A DNA stretch of 64,000 nucleotides from Umezawaea sp049997955 (lineage in GTDB: Bacteria; Actinomycetota; Actinomycetes; Mycobacteriales; Pseudonocardiaceae). Of the stretch, positions 54,623 through 63,735 are shown piece after piece. Within the stretch, counting starts at the first letter, position 1, and the number at the start of each line of letters is the position of its first letter. Location of the stretch: NCBI GenBank assembly GCA_049997955.1, contig JAEBDY010000004.1, forward strand, positions 434,001 to 498,000. The letters are read 5' to 3'. The position numbers and the translations under genes are program-made. The notes under the pieces were generated by a model. The model was not told the DNA's origin and did not search any database. It was given only the letters and a program-made list of their open reading frames with translations.

Positions 54623-57006
54623 CGCACACCGACGGGAAGTCGCCCACCCGCCCGCTGCGGGTGGTCCTCGTGCTCAAGACCGCCTGGGGCGGCATGTGGA
54701 CCGCACCGCACGTGGACGAGCTGCGCTCCAGGGGCCACGAGGTCGTCGCGGTGCTCCCCCCCGGCGCGGGCGGACTGCGCCGGATGCTGTCCGACCACGG
54801 CGCTCGGGTCGTGGACAGCACGTTCGGCTTCCGCTTCCGCCCCACCCCGCGCACGGTCGGGGGACTCCTGGCGCTGCGTCGTCAACTGGGCGACCTGGCA
54901 CCCGACGTCGTCCACTACCACCTGTACGCCTCGGCGCTCTCGGCTCGACTGGCCACCGCCGGGTCGGGCGTGCCCAGGGTGTACATGATCACGGGCGGGC
55001 TCTACCTGGAGTCGAGGCTCATCCGCGCCGCGGAACGGCTGCTGTGCAGGCTCGACACCATGACGATCAGCGGGTGCGGCGAGGGCGTCGCCCGGCGCTA
55101 CCGGGAGTTCGGCATGCCCACCGAGCGCACGCGGGTCATCCCCTACGGCGTCGACACCCGTCGCTTCCGACCGCAGGACGGTTCCGTGCGCGATCGGACG
55201 CGCCGAAGCCTCGGCATCGGCCCCGACGACTTCGTCGCGATCATGGTCGCCTTCGTGTACGCGCCGAAGCGGATGGTCCACGAGGGCCGGGGGATCAAGG
55301 GGCACGATGTGCTCCTCAGGGCTTGGCCCCGGTTCCGGGCCGCTCACCCCACAGCGTGGTTGCTGCTGGTGGGCAGCGGTTTCGACGAGCGCGGCGAGGC
55401 CCACCGGCAGGAGTTGATCGCCCGGTTCCGGCTCGACCGGGAGGACTCGGGCGTCATCTGGGTGGAGTCGACCGACGACGTCCGCCCGTACTACGCGGCC
55501 GCTGACGTCAGCGTGTCGCCGTCGCTGTCCGAGGGCCACGGCGCGGCGCTCGAAGCCGGTGCGATGGGAGTGCCCAGCATCGTGAGCGATGTCGGGGGAC
55601 TGCCTGCCGCCGTCGGCGGCGGGCCGTCCTGGATCGTGCGCCCCGACGACCCGGACGCCCTGGCGGCGGCGCTACGCGAAGCGCACGTCGAACATGCGGC
55701 GGGGCGCCTGCGGCACAGGTCTGGCGACGTGCGCGCCTGGGTGGTGCGGCACTTCGACAGCGGGCGGGCCGCGGTCCGGGTCGCCGACGTGATCGAGGAG
55801 GCCGCCGTCGGGCGGCGCGAGCCCGGGAACCGACTCGTCGCCCTGTTCGGGGAGTTCCGGTTCGGGCGGGACGCGCAGGGCCGTTGTGCTTCCCCCGACC
55901 AGGCGACCGCGGCGTGGGCGTGGGCGCGATACACCAGGCGGGGCGACCGCCTCAACATCGTCGCCAGGACCTCCGACGAGCCGGGCGGTGGGCGGTGCGC
56001 GGTCGAGGGCGGCGGTACCGCGGTTCGGCCGCTGCCGGACTACCGCGGCGCGACCGGGTTGCTCCGCAAGCTGCCGTCGCTCGTGCGCGCGGTGACCCGC
56101 GAGGTCGTCGGCGCCGACGTGGTCGTCCTGCGGCTGCCGGGCGCGATCGGGTCGATCGCGGGGGCGGTGTGCGCGGTGCTGCGCCGCGGGTACGCGGTCG
56201 AGGTGGTCGGTGATCCCTTCGACGTGCTCGCGTCCGGCACGCTCGGCTGGGTGGGCAGGGTGGCCGCCGGACTGGCCCGCGCGCAGATGCGCGGGGTCGT
56301 GCGCCGCGCCTCGGCCGTCCTCTACGTCACGGACTCCACGTTGCAGCGGCGCTACCCCGCTTCGCCCGCGCGCCCGGTGGTCGGTGTGTCCAGTGTGCGC
56401 ATCGGGCCCGCGTCGCTCGCCGAACGTCCGCGGTCCTGGTCCGGGGAGACCTTCCACGTCATCGCCGTCGGCAGCCAGGAACAGGACTACAAGGGGCACG
56501 ACCTGGTGATCCGCGCCCTGCGCAGGCTGGTGGACGGCGGGCTCGACGCGCACGCGGTCCTGGTGGGCGGGGGCAGGCTGCACGACGGGCTCGTCGCGCT
56601 CGCCGACTCGCTGGGCCTTGCCCACCGGATCCGGTTCACCGGCGTGCTCGACGACCGCCACCGCCTCCTGGAACTGCTCGACGAGGCGGACCTGTTCGCG
56701 ATGCCGTCCCGTGCCGAAGGGCTGCCACGCGCGCTCGTGGAGGCGATGGCCCGCGGCCTGCCCGCCGTGGGCACGAGGGTGGGCGGCATCCCGGAACTCC
56801 TCGAACCCGGTTGCCTGGTGGGCCGGGACGACGAGGCGGCCCTCGCCCGCGTGATGGGCGGCCTGCTCACCGACCCCGAGGAGTGGGAACGCCAATCGCG
56901 TCGCAACCTGGCCATCGCGGCCACCTTCGAGGCGTCCGTGCTCGACGAGCGGTTCACGGCGTGGCTGGCGGACGTCCCCCACTCGCGGAGCGGGGTGAAG
57001 ACGTGA
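54619..57006 (+). CDS. Tandem GT4-family glycosyltransferase (two GT-B enzymes in one chain)
   Basis: 795 aa from the GTG at 54619 (GTGA overlap). Residues 10-395 are one complete GT4 enzyme: VVLVLKTAWGGMWTAPHV, VIPYGVDTRRF, and the donor-site E-x7-E in SEGHGAALEAGAMGVPSIVS. A linker of about 10 residues leads to a second GT4 enzyme at 404-795: LVALFGEFRFGRDAQGR, VGSQEQDYKGHDLVIRALRR, and the donor motif SRAEGLPRALVEAMARGLPA. Both halves keep their catalytic glutamates. No stop or frameshift lies between them. The protein could add two sugars in succession to the lipid-linked primer. Confidence 0.93.
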   Translation: MTHTDGKSPTRPLRVVLVLKTAWGGMWTAPHVDELRSRGHEVVAVLPPGAGGLRRMLSDHGARVVDSTFGFRFRPTPRTVGGLLALRRQLGDLAPDVVHYHLYASALSARLATAGSGVPRVYMITGGLYLESRLIRAAERLLCRLDTMTISGCGEGVARRYREFGMPTERTRVIPYGVDTRRFRPQDGSVRDRTRRSLGIGPDDFVAIMVAFVYAPKRMVHEGRGIKGHDVLLRAWPRFRAAHPTAWLLLVGSGFDERGEAHRQELIARFRLDREDSGVIWVESTDDVRPYYAAADVSVSPSLSEGHGAALEAGAMGVPSIVSDVGGLPAAVGGGPSWIVRPDDPDALAAALREAHVEHAAGRLRHRSGDVRAWVVRHFDSGRAAVRVADVIEEAAVGRREPGNRLVALFGEFRFGRDAQGRCASPDQATAAWAWARYTRRGDRLNIVARTSDEPGGGRCAVEGGGTAVRPLPDYRGATGLLRKLPSLVRAVTREVVGADVVVLRLPGAIGSIAGAVCAVLRRGYAVEVVGDPFDVLASGTLGWVGRVAAGLARAQMRGVVRRASAVLYVTDSTLQRRYPASPARPVVGVSSVRIGPASLAERPRSWSGETFHVIAVGSQEQDYKGHDLVIRALRRLVDGGLDAHAVLVGGGRLHDGLVALADSLGLAHRIRFTGVLDDRHRLLELLDEADLFAMPSRAEGLPRALVEAMARGLPAVGTRVGGIPELLEPGCLVGRDDEAALARVMGGLLTDPEEWERQSRRNLAIAATFEASVLDERFTAWLADVPHSRSGVKT

Positions 57007-58256
57007 CGGCGCGCGTCTCGTGGGGAGAGGAGACCGGGCGAGCGGTTCACGCCGGGCGGCTGGCCGTCGACGGGGGCGACGCGGTGCGGACGACGCCGAT
57101 GCCGACGTGGCCCCACTTCGACGAAGCCGACCTGGAGTCCGCCCGCGAGGTCCTCGCGTCCGGCAGGGTCAACTACTGGACCGGGGAGCACGGCCGGGCC
57201 TTCGAGTCGGAGTTCGCCCAAGCCGCGGGTACCACCCACGCCGTGGTCGTGTCGAACGGGACCATGGCCCTGGAACTGGCTCTGCGCGCGCTCGGCGCCC
57301 GCGCGGGCACCGAGGTCGTCGTGCCCGCCGCCACGTTCATCGCGACCGCGAGCGCGGTCGTCGCCTGCGGCGCGCGGCCGGTGGTCGCGGACGTCGACCT
57401 CACCACCGGGTGCGTCACGGCGGACACCGTCGCCGCCGTGCTCACCGACCGCACGGTCGCGGTCGTCGTCGTGCACCTGGCCGGACATCCCGTCGACATG
57501 CAGCCCGTCCTGGCGCTGGCGAGGAGTCGCGGGGTCTTCGTCGTCGAGGACTGCGCCCAAGCGCACGGCGCGCGGTACCGCGGACGGCCCGTCGGCGGCC
57601 TCGGCGACATCGCCGCGTGGTCCTTCTGCCAGGACAAGATCCTGACCACCGCGGGGGAGGGCGGTGCGATCACCACCTCCGACCACGGGCTGTGGCGCCG
57701 CTGCTGGGAGGCCAAGGACCACGGGAAGAGCTGGTCGGCGGTGCACCTCCAGCCCCACTCCCCCGGATTCCGGTGGCTGCACGAGAGCTTCGGGACCAAC
57801 GCGCGGATGACCGAGGTGCAGTCCGCGATCGGCCGCAACCAGCTCCGCGGGATGGACGGCTGGGTGCGGCGGCGCGGGGCGAACGCCCGTGTGCTGCTCG
57901 ACGCGCTGCGACCCGAGCCCGCCGTCCGGCTGGCCGAGCCCGCCGCCGACGTGGAGCACGCGTACTACAGGTTCCTGGCGTACCTGAGGCCCGAACGGCT
58001 CGCGCGGGGGTGGAACCGGGACCGGGTGGTGCGGGCCGTGCAGGCGGAAGGGGTTCCGTGCCTCCACGGCGGGTGCATGGAGATCTACCGGGAACGCGCG
58101 TTCGACGACGTGCCGGGACGACCGACGGAACTGCCCGTGGCCGCCGAACTCGGCCGGACCGCCTTCGTGCTGCTCGTCCACCCCACGCTCACGGAGTCGG
58201 ACATGGTCGACACGGCGGCCGCCGTCCGCAAGGTGCTCGCGGAGGCGACGGCATGA
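57003..58256 (+). CDS. DegT/DnrJ/EryC1-type sugar aminotransferase (PglE-like)
   Basis: 417 aa; GTG start overlaps the previous stop. It is a PLP-dependent fold-type I sugar aminotransferase. The internal aldimine lysine is K212 in SFCQDKILTTAGEGG, and D183 in VVEDCAQAHGARY binds the PLP nitrogen. The early motif NYWTGEHGRAFESEFA is typical of 4-amino-4,6-dideoxy sugar enzymes of the PglE/WecE type. With the 4,6-dehydratase upstream and the acetyltransferase downstream it completes a UDP-2,4-diamino-2,4,6-trideoxyhexose route. Confidence 0.93.
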   Translation: MTARVSWGEETGRAVHAGRLAVDGGDAVRTTPMPTWPHFDEADLESAREVLASGRVNYWTGEHGRAFESEFAQAAGTTHAVVVSNGTMALELALRALGARAGTEVVVPAATFIATASAVVACGARPVVADVDLTTGCVTADTVAAVLTDRTVAVVVVHLAGHPVDMQPVLALARSRGVFVVEDCAQAHGARYRGRPVGGLGDIAAWSFCQDKILTTAGEGGAITTSDHGLWRRCWEAKDHGKSWSAVHLQPHSPGFRWLHESFGTNARMTEVQSAIGRNQLRGMDGWVRRRGANARVLLDALRPEPAVRLAEPAADVEHAYYRFLAYLRPERLARGWNRDRVVRAVQAEGVPCLHGGCMEIYRERAFDDVPGRPTELPVAAELGRTAFVLLVHPTLTESDMVDTAAAVRKVLAEATA

Positions 58257-58858
58257 CCCAACCCCTGCGCGACCACGTCCGCCGCACCGTCGACGTCGCG
58301 CTCGCGCTCGCCGGGCTCGCGGTCCTGGCACCCGTGATGCTGGTCGTCGCGCTGCTCGTCCGCTGGAAGCTCGGACGTCCCGTCCTGTTCCGGCAGCGCC
58401 GCAGCGGCCTGCACGGTGCGGAGTTCACGATCCTCAAGTTCCGCACCATGCGGCCCCTCCGCTATCCGGGGCAGCCCGACGGCGAACGGCAGACCGGGTT
58501 GGGCACCGCGCTCCGCGCGTACAGCCTCGACGAGGTGCCGCAGTTGGTGAACGTCCTGCGCGGCGACATGGGCGTCGTCGGCCCCCGGCCGACGCTGCCG
58601 GAGCAGGTGCGCCGCTACGACCGGCGTCAGCTCCGCAGGCTGGACGTGCGTCCCGGTCTGACCGGCTGGGCCCAGGTGTCCGGCCGCAACGCGTTGAGCT
58701 GGCCCGAGCGCATCGAGCTCGACCTGTGGTACGTCGAGAACCGGAGCCTGGTCCTCGACCTGCGCATCATCCTGCTCACGGCGGGGGTCGTCCTGCGGTC
58801 GCGCGGTGTCGTCGGGGAAGGCGGCGTGAACCCCGACTTCCCGCCGCTGCTCCGATGA
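58253..58858 (+). CDS. Initiating phosphoglycosyl transferase (PglC-type)
   Basis: 201 aa; ATGA overlap. It is a monotopic phosphoglycosyl transferase. A re-entrant hydrophobic helix spans residues 12-36 (LALAGLAVLAPVMLVVALLV). The sequence then has RPVLFRQRRSGLHGAEFTIL and KFRTM, the catalytic D93-E94 in YSLDEVPQLVNVLRGDMGVVGPRP, and PGLTGWAQVSGRN. It moves a sugar 1-phosphate from UDP-sugar to undecaprenyl phosphate, starting each repeat unit. The short, single-domain form (no N-terminal membrane block) is the PglC class that prefers UDP-diNAcBac-like sugars. Confidence 0.95.
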   Translation: MTQPLRDHVRRTVDVALALAGLAVLAPVMLVVALLVRWKLGRPVLFRQRRSGLHGAEFTILKFRTMRPLRYPGQPDGERQTGLGTALRAYSLDEVPQLVNVLRGDMGVVGPRPTLPEQVRRYDRRQLRRLDVRPGLTGWAQVSGRNALSWPERIELDLWYVENRSLVLDLRIILLTAGVVLRSRGVVGEGGVNPDFPPLLR

Positions 58859-59502
58859 ACGGCTCCGACGCGGGCCGTCCCTTCTACATCGTCGGCGCGG
58901 GCGGTGCGGGCCGCGAGGCGTTGGACGTCGCGCTGGCCGGGGGGCGGCGGGTCGACGCCTTCCTCGACGACGCGTTGGCGGGGCAGGTGGTCCGCGGTCA
59001 CGAGGTGCTGAGGCCGGAGGGCGCGCCGAGCGGTGCGGCCTACGTGGTGGCGATCGCCTCCGCCCCGGTGCGACAGCGGCTGTCGGCGCTGCTCGACGCG
59101 CTGCGGCTGCACGCGCTCACGCTGGTCCACCCCCGTGCGGTGGTGTGCACCGGCACGGTGGTCGGGCCGGGCTGCGTCCTGCAGGCGAACGCCTTCGTGT
59201 CGAGCGGTGTCCGGCTCGGATCCCACTGCCAGGTCCACTACAACGCGACGGTCGGGCACGACACCGAACTCGCGGACCACGTCACGGTGTTGCCCGGTGC
59301 CAACGTCGCAGGCGGCGTGACGCTCGCGACGGGCGTGCTGGTCGGGTCCGGGGCGGTGGTGCTCCAGGGGAGGACCGTGGGCGCGGGGGCGACGGTCGGC
59401 GCGGGCGCGGTCGTCACCCGCGATGTCCCGGCGGGCGCGGTCGTCGTCGGCTCCCCCGCCGCCGAGCTGGCCCGTCGGCGGTCCACCGGGCCGCACGGGT
59501 GA
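58855..59502 (+). CDS. NeuD/PglD-family sugar N-acetyltransferase
   Basis: 215 aa; ATGA overlap. Residues 10-75 are the Rossmann-like N-terminal domain (FYIVGAGGAGREALDVALAG). Residues 95-205 are a left-handed beta-helix of hexapeptide repeats (VVGPGCVLQANAFVSSGVRL, then VTVLPGANVAGGVTLATGVL). The active-site histidine is in NATVGHDTELAD. It uses acetyl-CoA to acetylate the 4-amino group made by the aminotransferase two genes upstream. The order aminotransferase, phosphoglycosyl transferase, acetyltransferase mirrors the pgl gene set. Confidence 0.94.
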   Translation: MNGSDAGRPFYIVGAGGAGREALDVALAGGRRVDAFLDDALAGQVVRGHEVLRPEGAPSGAAYVVAIASAPVRQRLSALLDALRLHALTLVHPRAVVCTGTVVGPGCVLQANAFVSSGVRLGSHCQVHYNATVGHDTELADHVTVLPGANVAGGVTLATGVLVGSGAVVLQGRTVGAGATVGAGAVVTRDVPAGAVVVGSPAAELARRRSTGPHG

Positions 59503-59538
59503 TCGTCCGCCGTGGACGGTGAAGGGAGGAGGGGTTCG

Positions 59539-60837
59539 GTGCCCAGGTCCTCTGGCGTCGGCGCGAAGGTGAGCAGGGGCTTCGCCCGCCTGCTGGTGCC
59601 GCGCCGGACAGCTGTCGCGCTGCTGACCGCGGCGAGCCTGCTCCAGTTCCTGGCGAACGCCGCGACCGCGGTCGTCGCGACCATCGTCCTGGGGGCGGAG
59701 CAACGGGGCGTGATGGTGCTCGGCGTGAGCATCGGCGGCGTGGCGGCGCTGCTGGGCGGGACGGGCACGGGTTCCGCGCTCAGGGCCGGGTTGCCGTCCT
59801 GTCCGGACCGGGACGGCAGGAAGCGCCTCCTCGTCTCCTACTCGTGGTGGACGGCGGGCGGGGCCGTGTTCGCGGGCGTCGTGGCGGTCACGGCGACCCG
59901 GTTGTCCGCGCCGTTGATCGACCCGGCGTTGGCCGCGGTCGATCTCCTCGTCGCGATCGGGATCTTCGCGGGGGTGCAGGTCCTCCTGGCCCAGAGCACC
60001 GAGGCGTGGTTCGCCGACGGGCACTACCGGAAGGGCGGCACGACGGCTCTGACCACGACGGCGGGAGGACTCGTCGCGGTGTTGGGCGCGGCAGCGGTGT
60101 CGGACGCGGCCGCGGTCCTCCTGCTGGCGCAGGGCGCGGGCATGGCGGTGGCGTGGTGCTGCCAGGTGCGGTCCCTCAGGGGGGCGGGGCTGCTCGTGAC
60201 CGGCAGGGTCGTGCCCGGTGACATCGCCCTGCTGGCGGGGAGGGGTGCTCCCGCGCTGGGCATGACCCTCGGACTCGCCGTGGCGCTGCGCGCCGACCGG
60301 TACGTCCTCGGCGCGGTCGCGGGCACCGCGGCCGTGGGGGTCTACTCCCTGGCCGCCACGGTGAGCGAGGTGTCCAGGTTGTTCCCCCAGGCCATCGGGC
60401 AGATGTTCCTGCGCGACGTGGCGCTGAGCGGTGGGCGGCAGCGGCTGTCGCGGTGGGTGGTGCTGTCGGTCGTCTCCACGGCCGCCTTCGGGGCGGCGGT
60501 GGTGGCGATCGGCGTCCCGCTGATCGAGCCCGTGTTCGGGTCCCAGTTCGCCGGGGCTTCCCGGCTGCTGCTGCTGTTCACCGTCGCCGAGGTCTGCTTC
60601 GCCCCGTACGCGATCGCCGGTCGTGGTCTGCTCGGCGGCGGGTGGACGCGGGCCGCCGGGGTGTTCGGTGTCGTCGCGGTCGTGATCGCGATCACCTGCT
60701 ACGTCATCGGTGCGGAACTGGGGGGCAGCACTGGCCTGGCGATCGGGTGCGCGGTGCTCTACGGCGTGCTGTCCGCCGCGTCGGTGTGGTTGTTCTGCAT
60801 GCTGACCAGGCATGACGGCAGAAGGGGTCGGACATGA
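59539..60837 (+). CDS. Wzx-type polysaccharide flippase
   Basis: 432 aa from the GTG at 59539, chosen for the GGAGG at 59525-59529; an upstream GTG at 59512 lacks a site. About twelve hydrophobic helices (for instance AVALLTAASLLQFLANAATA and the segment after GDIALLAGRGAPALGMTLGL). The motif LRADRYVLGAVAGTAAVGVY is typical of MOP/MATE-superfamily oligosaccharide flippases. It would move the lipid-linked repeat unit across the membrane. The 36-nt gap before this start is the only break in the overlapping run of the operon. Confidence 0.9.
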   Translation: MPRSSGVGAKVSRGFARLLVPRRTAVALLTAASLLQFLANAATAVVATIVLGAEQRGVMVLGVSIGGVAALLGGTGTGSALRAGLPSCPDRDGRKRLLVSYSWWTAGGAVFAGVVAVTATRLSAPLIDPALAAVDLLVAIGIFAGVQVLLAQSTEAWFADGHYRKGGTTALTTTAGGLVAVLGAAAVSDAAAVLLLAQGAGMAVAWCCQVRSLRGAGLLVTGRVVPGDIALLAGRGAPALGMTLGLAVALRADRYVLGAVAGTAAVGVYSLAATVSEVSRLFPQAIGQMFLRDVALSGGRQRLSRWVVLSVVSTAAFGAAVVAIGVPLIEPVFGSQFAGASRLLLLFTVAEVCFAPYAIAGRGLLGGGWTRAAGVFGVVAVVIAITCYVIGAELGGSTGLAIGCAVLYGVLSAASVWLFCMLTRHDGRRGRT

Positions 60838-62357
60838 TCGAATCGTTCCCCACATCACCACCGACCGTCGCGGGCGGTGACGGCACCGGCAACCGCTCGG
60901 CGGGCAGGTTGTTCAGCGCGCTCCTCGTCGTCGCGGTCGTCGCCGCCTTCGTGCTGCTCGTGCCCGAACTGCGCCACTGGATGGTCCTCCCGGTGGCCGC
61001 GTGCGGCGCCCTGGTGGCGCCCGACCTCTACGACTGGGCCTCCGGCGAGCTGGACGTCCTCGACCCGCAGGCCGTGATCGCTCTGGTGGGGACGCACTTC
61101 TTCGTGCTCGCACCGCTGCTGCACGTCGCGCTGGACGCGTGGCCGAGGTACCTCGAACCGGTCACCGACTGGCGGCACGCCCTCGGCGTGATGGCGGCGT
61201 TGAACTTCGCCGGTCTGCTCCTGTACCGCGCGGTGCTGGCCGTGCCGGACCGGGCGCGCCGGACGTCGGTGGCGCGACTGGACCACACGAGGTTCCAGGC
61301 ACTGGGGTGGGCCGTCGCGCTGGCGAGCCTGACCACGTTCGTGGGGCTGGTCGTCGGCTTCGGTGGCCCGGCGAACTACGTGGCGACCTTGACCAGCCTG
61401 GACAAGGACCTCACGGGCTACGGCCCGGTGTTCCTCGCCGCCACCTGCTTCCCGCTCGTCGTGTTCGTCCTCGTGCTGCTCCGGGGAAGGGCCGTCCTGG
61501 CGCGCCGTCCGTTCCTGCTGATCGTGCTCGTCATCGCGTTCGCACTGGTGCAGTTCGTGGTGGCGGGTCTGCACGGCAGCCGTTCGAGCGTCATCTGGCC
61601 GGTGCTCATCGCGATGGGGGCGTGCCACCTGCTGGTCACCCCGCTGCGCAAGCGGACGCTGGTGGTGGCGCTGATCGCCATCGGCGGGTTCATGTACCTG
61701 TACGGCTTCTACAAGAGCGCGGGCGCGGACGCCATCGACCTCTTCACCGGCGACCGCAGCGTCGACGAGATATCCGGGCAAACGGGCCGGGACGTCCCGT
61801 TGCTGCTGCTGGGCGATCTCGCGAGGGCCGACATCCAGGCGCTCACCCTCGACCGCGAACTCGTGCGGCCCGACCTGGCGGGCGGCGGGCTCACCTACGT
61901 GGGGGACCTGCTCTTCCTCGTCGCCCGCGACGTGCGCCCGGACCTGCCGGACAAGGTGGCGGTCGGGACCGACCTGCTGTACGGACCCGGCGCGTACGAC
62001 TCCGGAACCCGGTCCAGCCAGATCTACGGCCTGGCGGGCGAGGCGACGCTCAACTTCGGTCCCGTCGGGGCCGTGCTGTCCTTCCTCCCCCTGGCGTTCG
62101 TCGTGCGGGCCGCCCGGTCGCGCTACCGCTCCGCCCTGCTCCCCGGTGCCCCGGTGGACGGACGGCTCCTGGCCGCCGCGTTGCCGATCGTGGTGGTCCT
62201 GGTGCTCACGGCCGACCTCGACAACGTTCTCTGGTTCGTCGTCAACGACGTCGCCGTGCTCGCCTGCCTGGTCCTGCTCTCGCGACGGAAGCAGCCACCC
62301 CTGACGGCCCATCCACGACCGACGACCGTGCCGAAAGATCGCAATCGACCTCGGTGA
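60834..62357 (+). CDS. Wzy-like O-antigen/exopolysaccharide polymerase
   Basis: 507 aa; ATGA overlap with the flippase gene. About eleven to twelve membrane helices, with a large extracytoplasmic loop at about 300-400 holding ELVRPDLAGGGLTYVGDLLF, as in Wzy polymerases. A second polymerase-like feature is GLHGSRSSVIWPVLIAM, since an arginine and serines in such a helix turn are common in oligosaccharide repeat unit polymerases. It joins the flipped repeat units. It is the last gene of the operon; a weak TGAGG-CAG-CCTCA hairpin lies at its stop codon. Confidence 0.88.
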   Translation: MIESFPTSPPTVAGGDGTGNRSAGRLFSALLVVAVVAAFVLLVPELRHWMVLPVAACGALVAPDLYDWASGELDVLDPQAVIALVGTHFFVLAPLLHVALDAWPRYLEPVTDWRHALGVMAALNFAGLLLYRAVLAVPDRARRTSVARLDHTRFQALGWAVALASLTTFVGLVVGFGGPANYVATLTSLDKDLTGYGPVFLAATCFPLVVFVLVLLRGRAVLARRPFLLIVLVIAFALVQFVVAGLHGSRSSVIWPVLIAMGACHLLVTPLRKRTLVVALIAIGGFMYLYGFYKSAGADAIDLFTGDRSVDEISGQTGRDVPLLLLGDLARADIQALTLDRELVRPDLAGGGLTYVGDLLFLVARDVRPDLPDKVAVGTDLLYGPGAYDSGTRSSQIYGLAGEATLNFGPVGAVLSFLPLAFVVRAARSRYRSALLPGAPVDGRLLAAALPIVVVLVLTADLDNVLWFVVNDVAVLACLVLLSRRKQPPLTAHPRPTTVPKDRNRPR

Positions 62358-63735
62358 GGCAGCCTCATATTCATTGGGACAATGGTGAAATCATCCCGAT
62401 TCGCACGCAGAGCTTCAGTCACTCCCAGTGAGCGTCACATACGGCAGTGTAAGATCGGGTGATTTACCGGCCCATTCGACCCTTATATAGCGGTCAACGG
62501 CTAAAATGGGGGATATGCGGTGACGACCCATCTCGGGTTGACCACACCACGTCGCCCCTGACCCTGGCGGTACACGCATTGAGCGAAGATGCGCCAGGGA
62601 GGGCAGACCGGAAAAACTGAGCACCCGCGACACCGAGCACGTCCCGGAACCTGCGCCTGCCGGAAAATCCACGATTTTCCATTGCCGCCGGAAACACTGT
62701 TCGATCTCCTCGGTCGCCGCCTGCTCGAAAAAAGAGAATTCGCGGTGACGCAGGCGATCGAAATTCATGACCAAATCTTGACGAACACGCATTTCTCTTG
62801 CCGGTGACCACCACCGAACCGACAGCGGGCTCAGGTGGCACGTGGTCTGGCACCGCACCCCGGACCACAGGTGGAGAGTGCCCCGCACCCGTTCAGGACA
62901 GCGATTCCACGCCTGTTCGCCCTCCATCCGACCACTACGAGTCGTCCTCATGACCTCACCACCTCCGACGCGACACGACGGCAGACCCGTCACGTCCGGC
63001 GACTCGTCACCGACAGGCAGGTGCTCCGATGCAGGACCACGACAAAATTATCCGGACAAGTCACCACGACACGAGTCCCTTCACCGCGCTCCGGACCCCT
63101 CACCTGGGAAAACTTCGCCGAAGGTGGCTTCCACACCATTTCGAACCGAATCCCAGAAGAGTTCCGAGGTGGAGATCACCCACACCGCACGACGCCGGAT
63201 CTTCCGGTATTCGCACGAATCGGACGAGGTCCGCGGTACCCGTTCTTCCCATTCCTGCCGAACTGATGTCATCAGGCCGCTCGTACCAGATCGCGCGAGC
63301 AGCATCGTGCGCACCGGAATCAAGGAAATATTCCGCCACGATCGTGTGGTCTCCGTGCCGTGAGGCAGACCAGGTCGCGGAGTCCACACCGACGGCCACC
63401 GGCACCGGTCGGCGGACGACGACGGCGACCGCCGGACGCGGAGGCGACCGCACACCGGGTGCCCGCACAAGACCGACCGCGATCGAGATGACCTCGTGGA
63501 CCTTCCGGACCACGTGACCGCGGCCCGGCCGCGCACGAAGGACCTTCCGAACCGGACGAGCGAACTCCGAGGTAGGCAGCGGGAGTCCCCCGCCCTCTCG
63601 GAGGTCGCCGTGGAACGCCTGGTGAATCCGCCACCGGACGGGCACTCGTGCGCCCCTCGCGCACCCCGACCGTCCTCGTCAACGCTCGCGATGCCCGGTT
63701 GCGATCGCTCCATCGCGCGCCGCAGGAGGCCAACC
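62358..63735. other. Long non-coding stretch before the sigma factor gene
   Basis: About 1.4 kb without a gene I can support, with an AT-richer first half (62360-62780). It contains a perfect 8-3-8 palindrome at 62662-62680. Frames on both strands (for example 62415-62993 leftward) lack family motifs and codon bias. It may hold a long leader, small RNAs or decayed genes. Confidence 0.45.
62662..62680. promoter_or_regulatory. Perfect palindrome GGAAAATC-CAC-GATTTTCC
   Basis: An AT-rich 19-bp perfect inverted repeat in otherwise GC-rich DNA. It could be a protein-binding operator, or the stem of a small hairpin. It lies 305 nt after the polymerase stop and about 1 kb before the sigma factor. 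Confidence 0.5.

Noticed and set aside
52972..57006. A single 1344-codon rightward frame starting inside the epimerase gene.
   Set aside because: The first 550 codons are low-complexity and overlap the epimerase and dehydrogenase genes in another frame. The true protein starts at the GTG at 54619, which overlaps the upstream stop by 4 nt.
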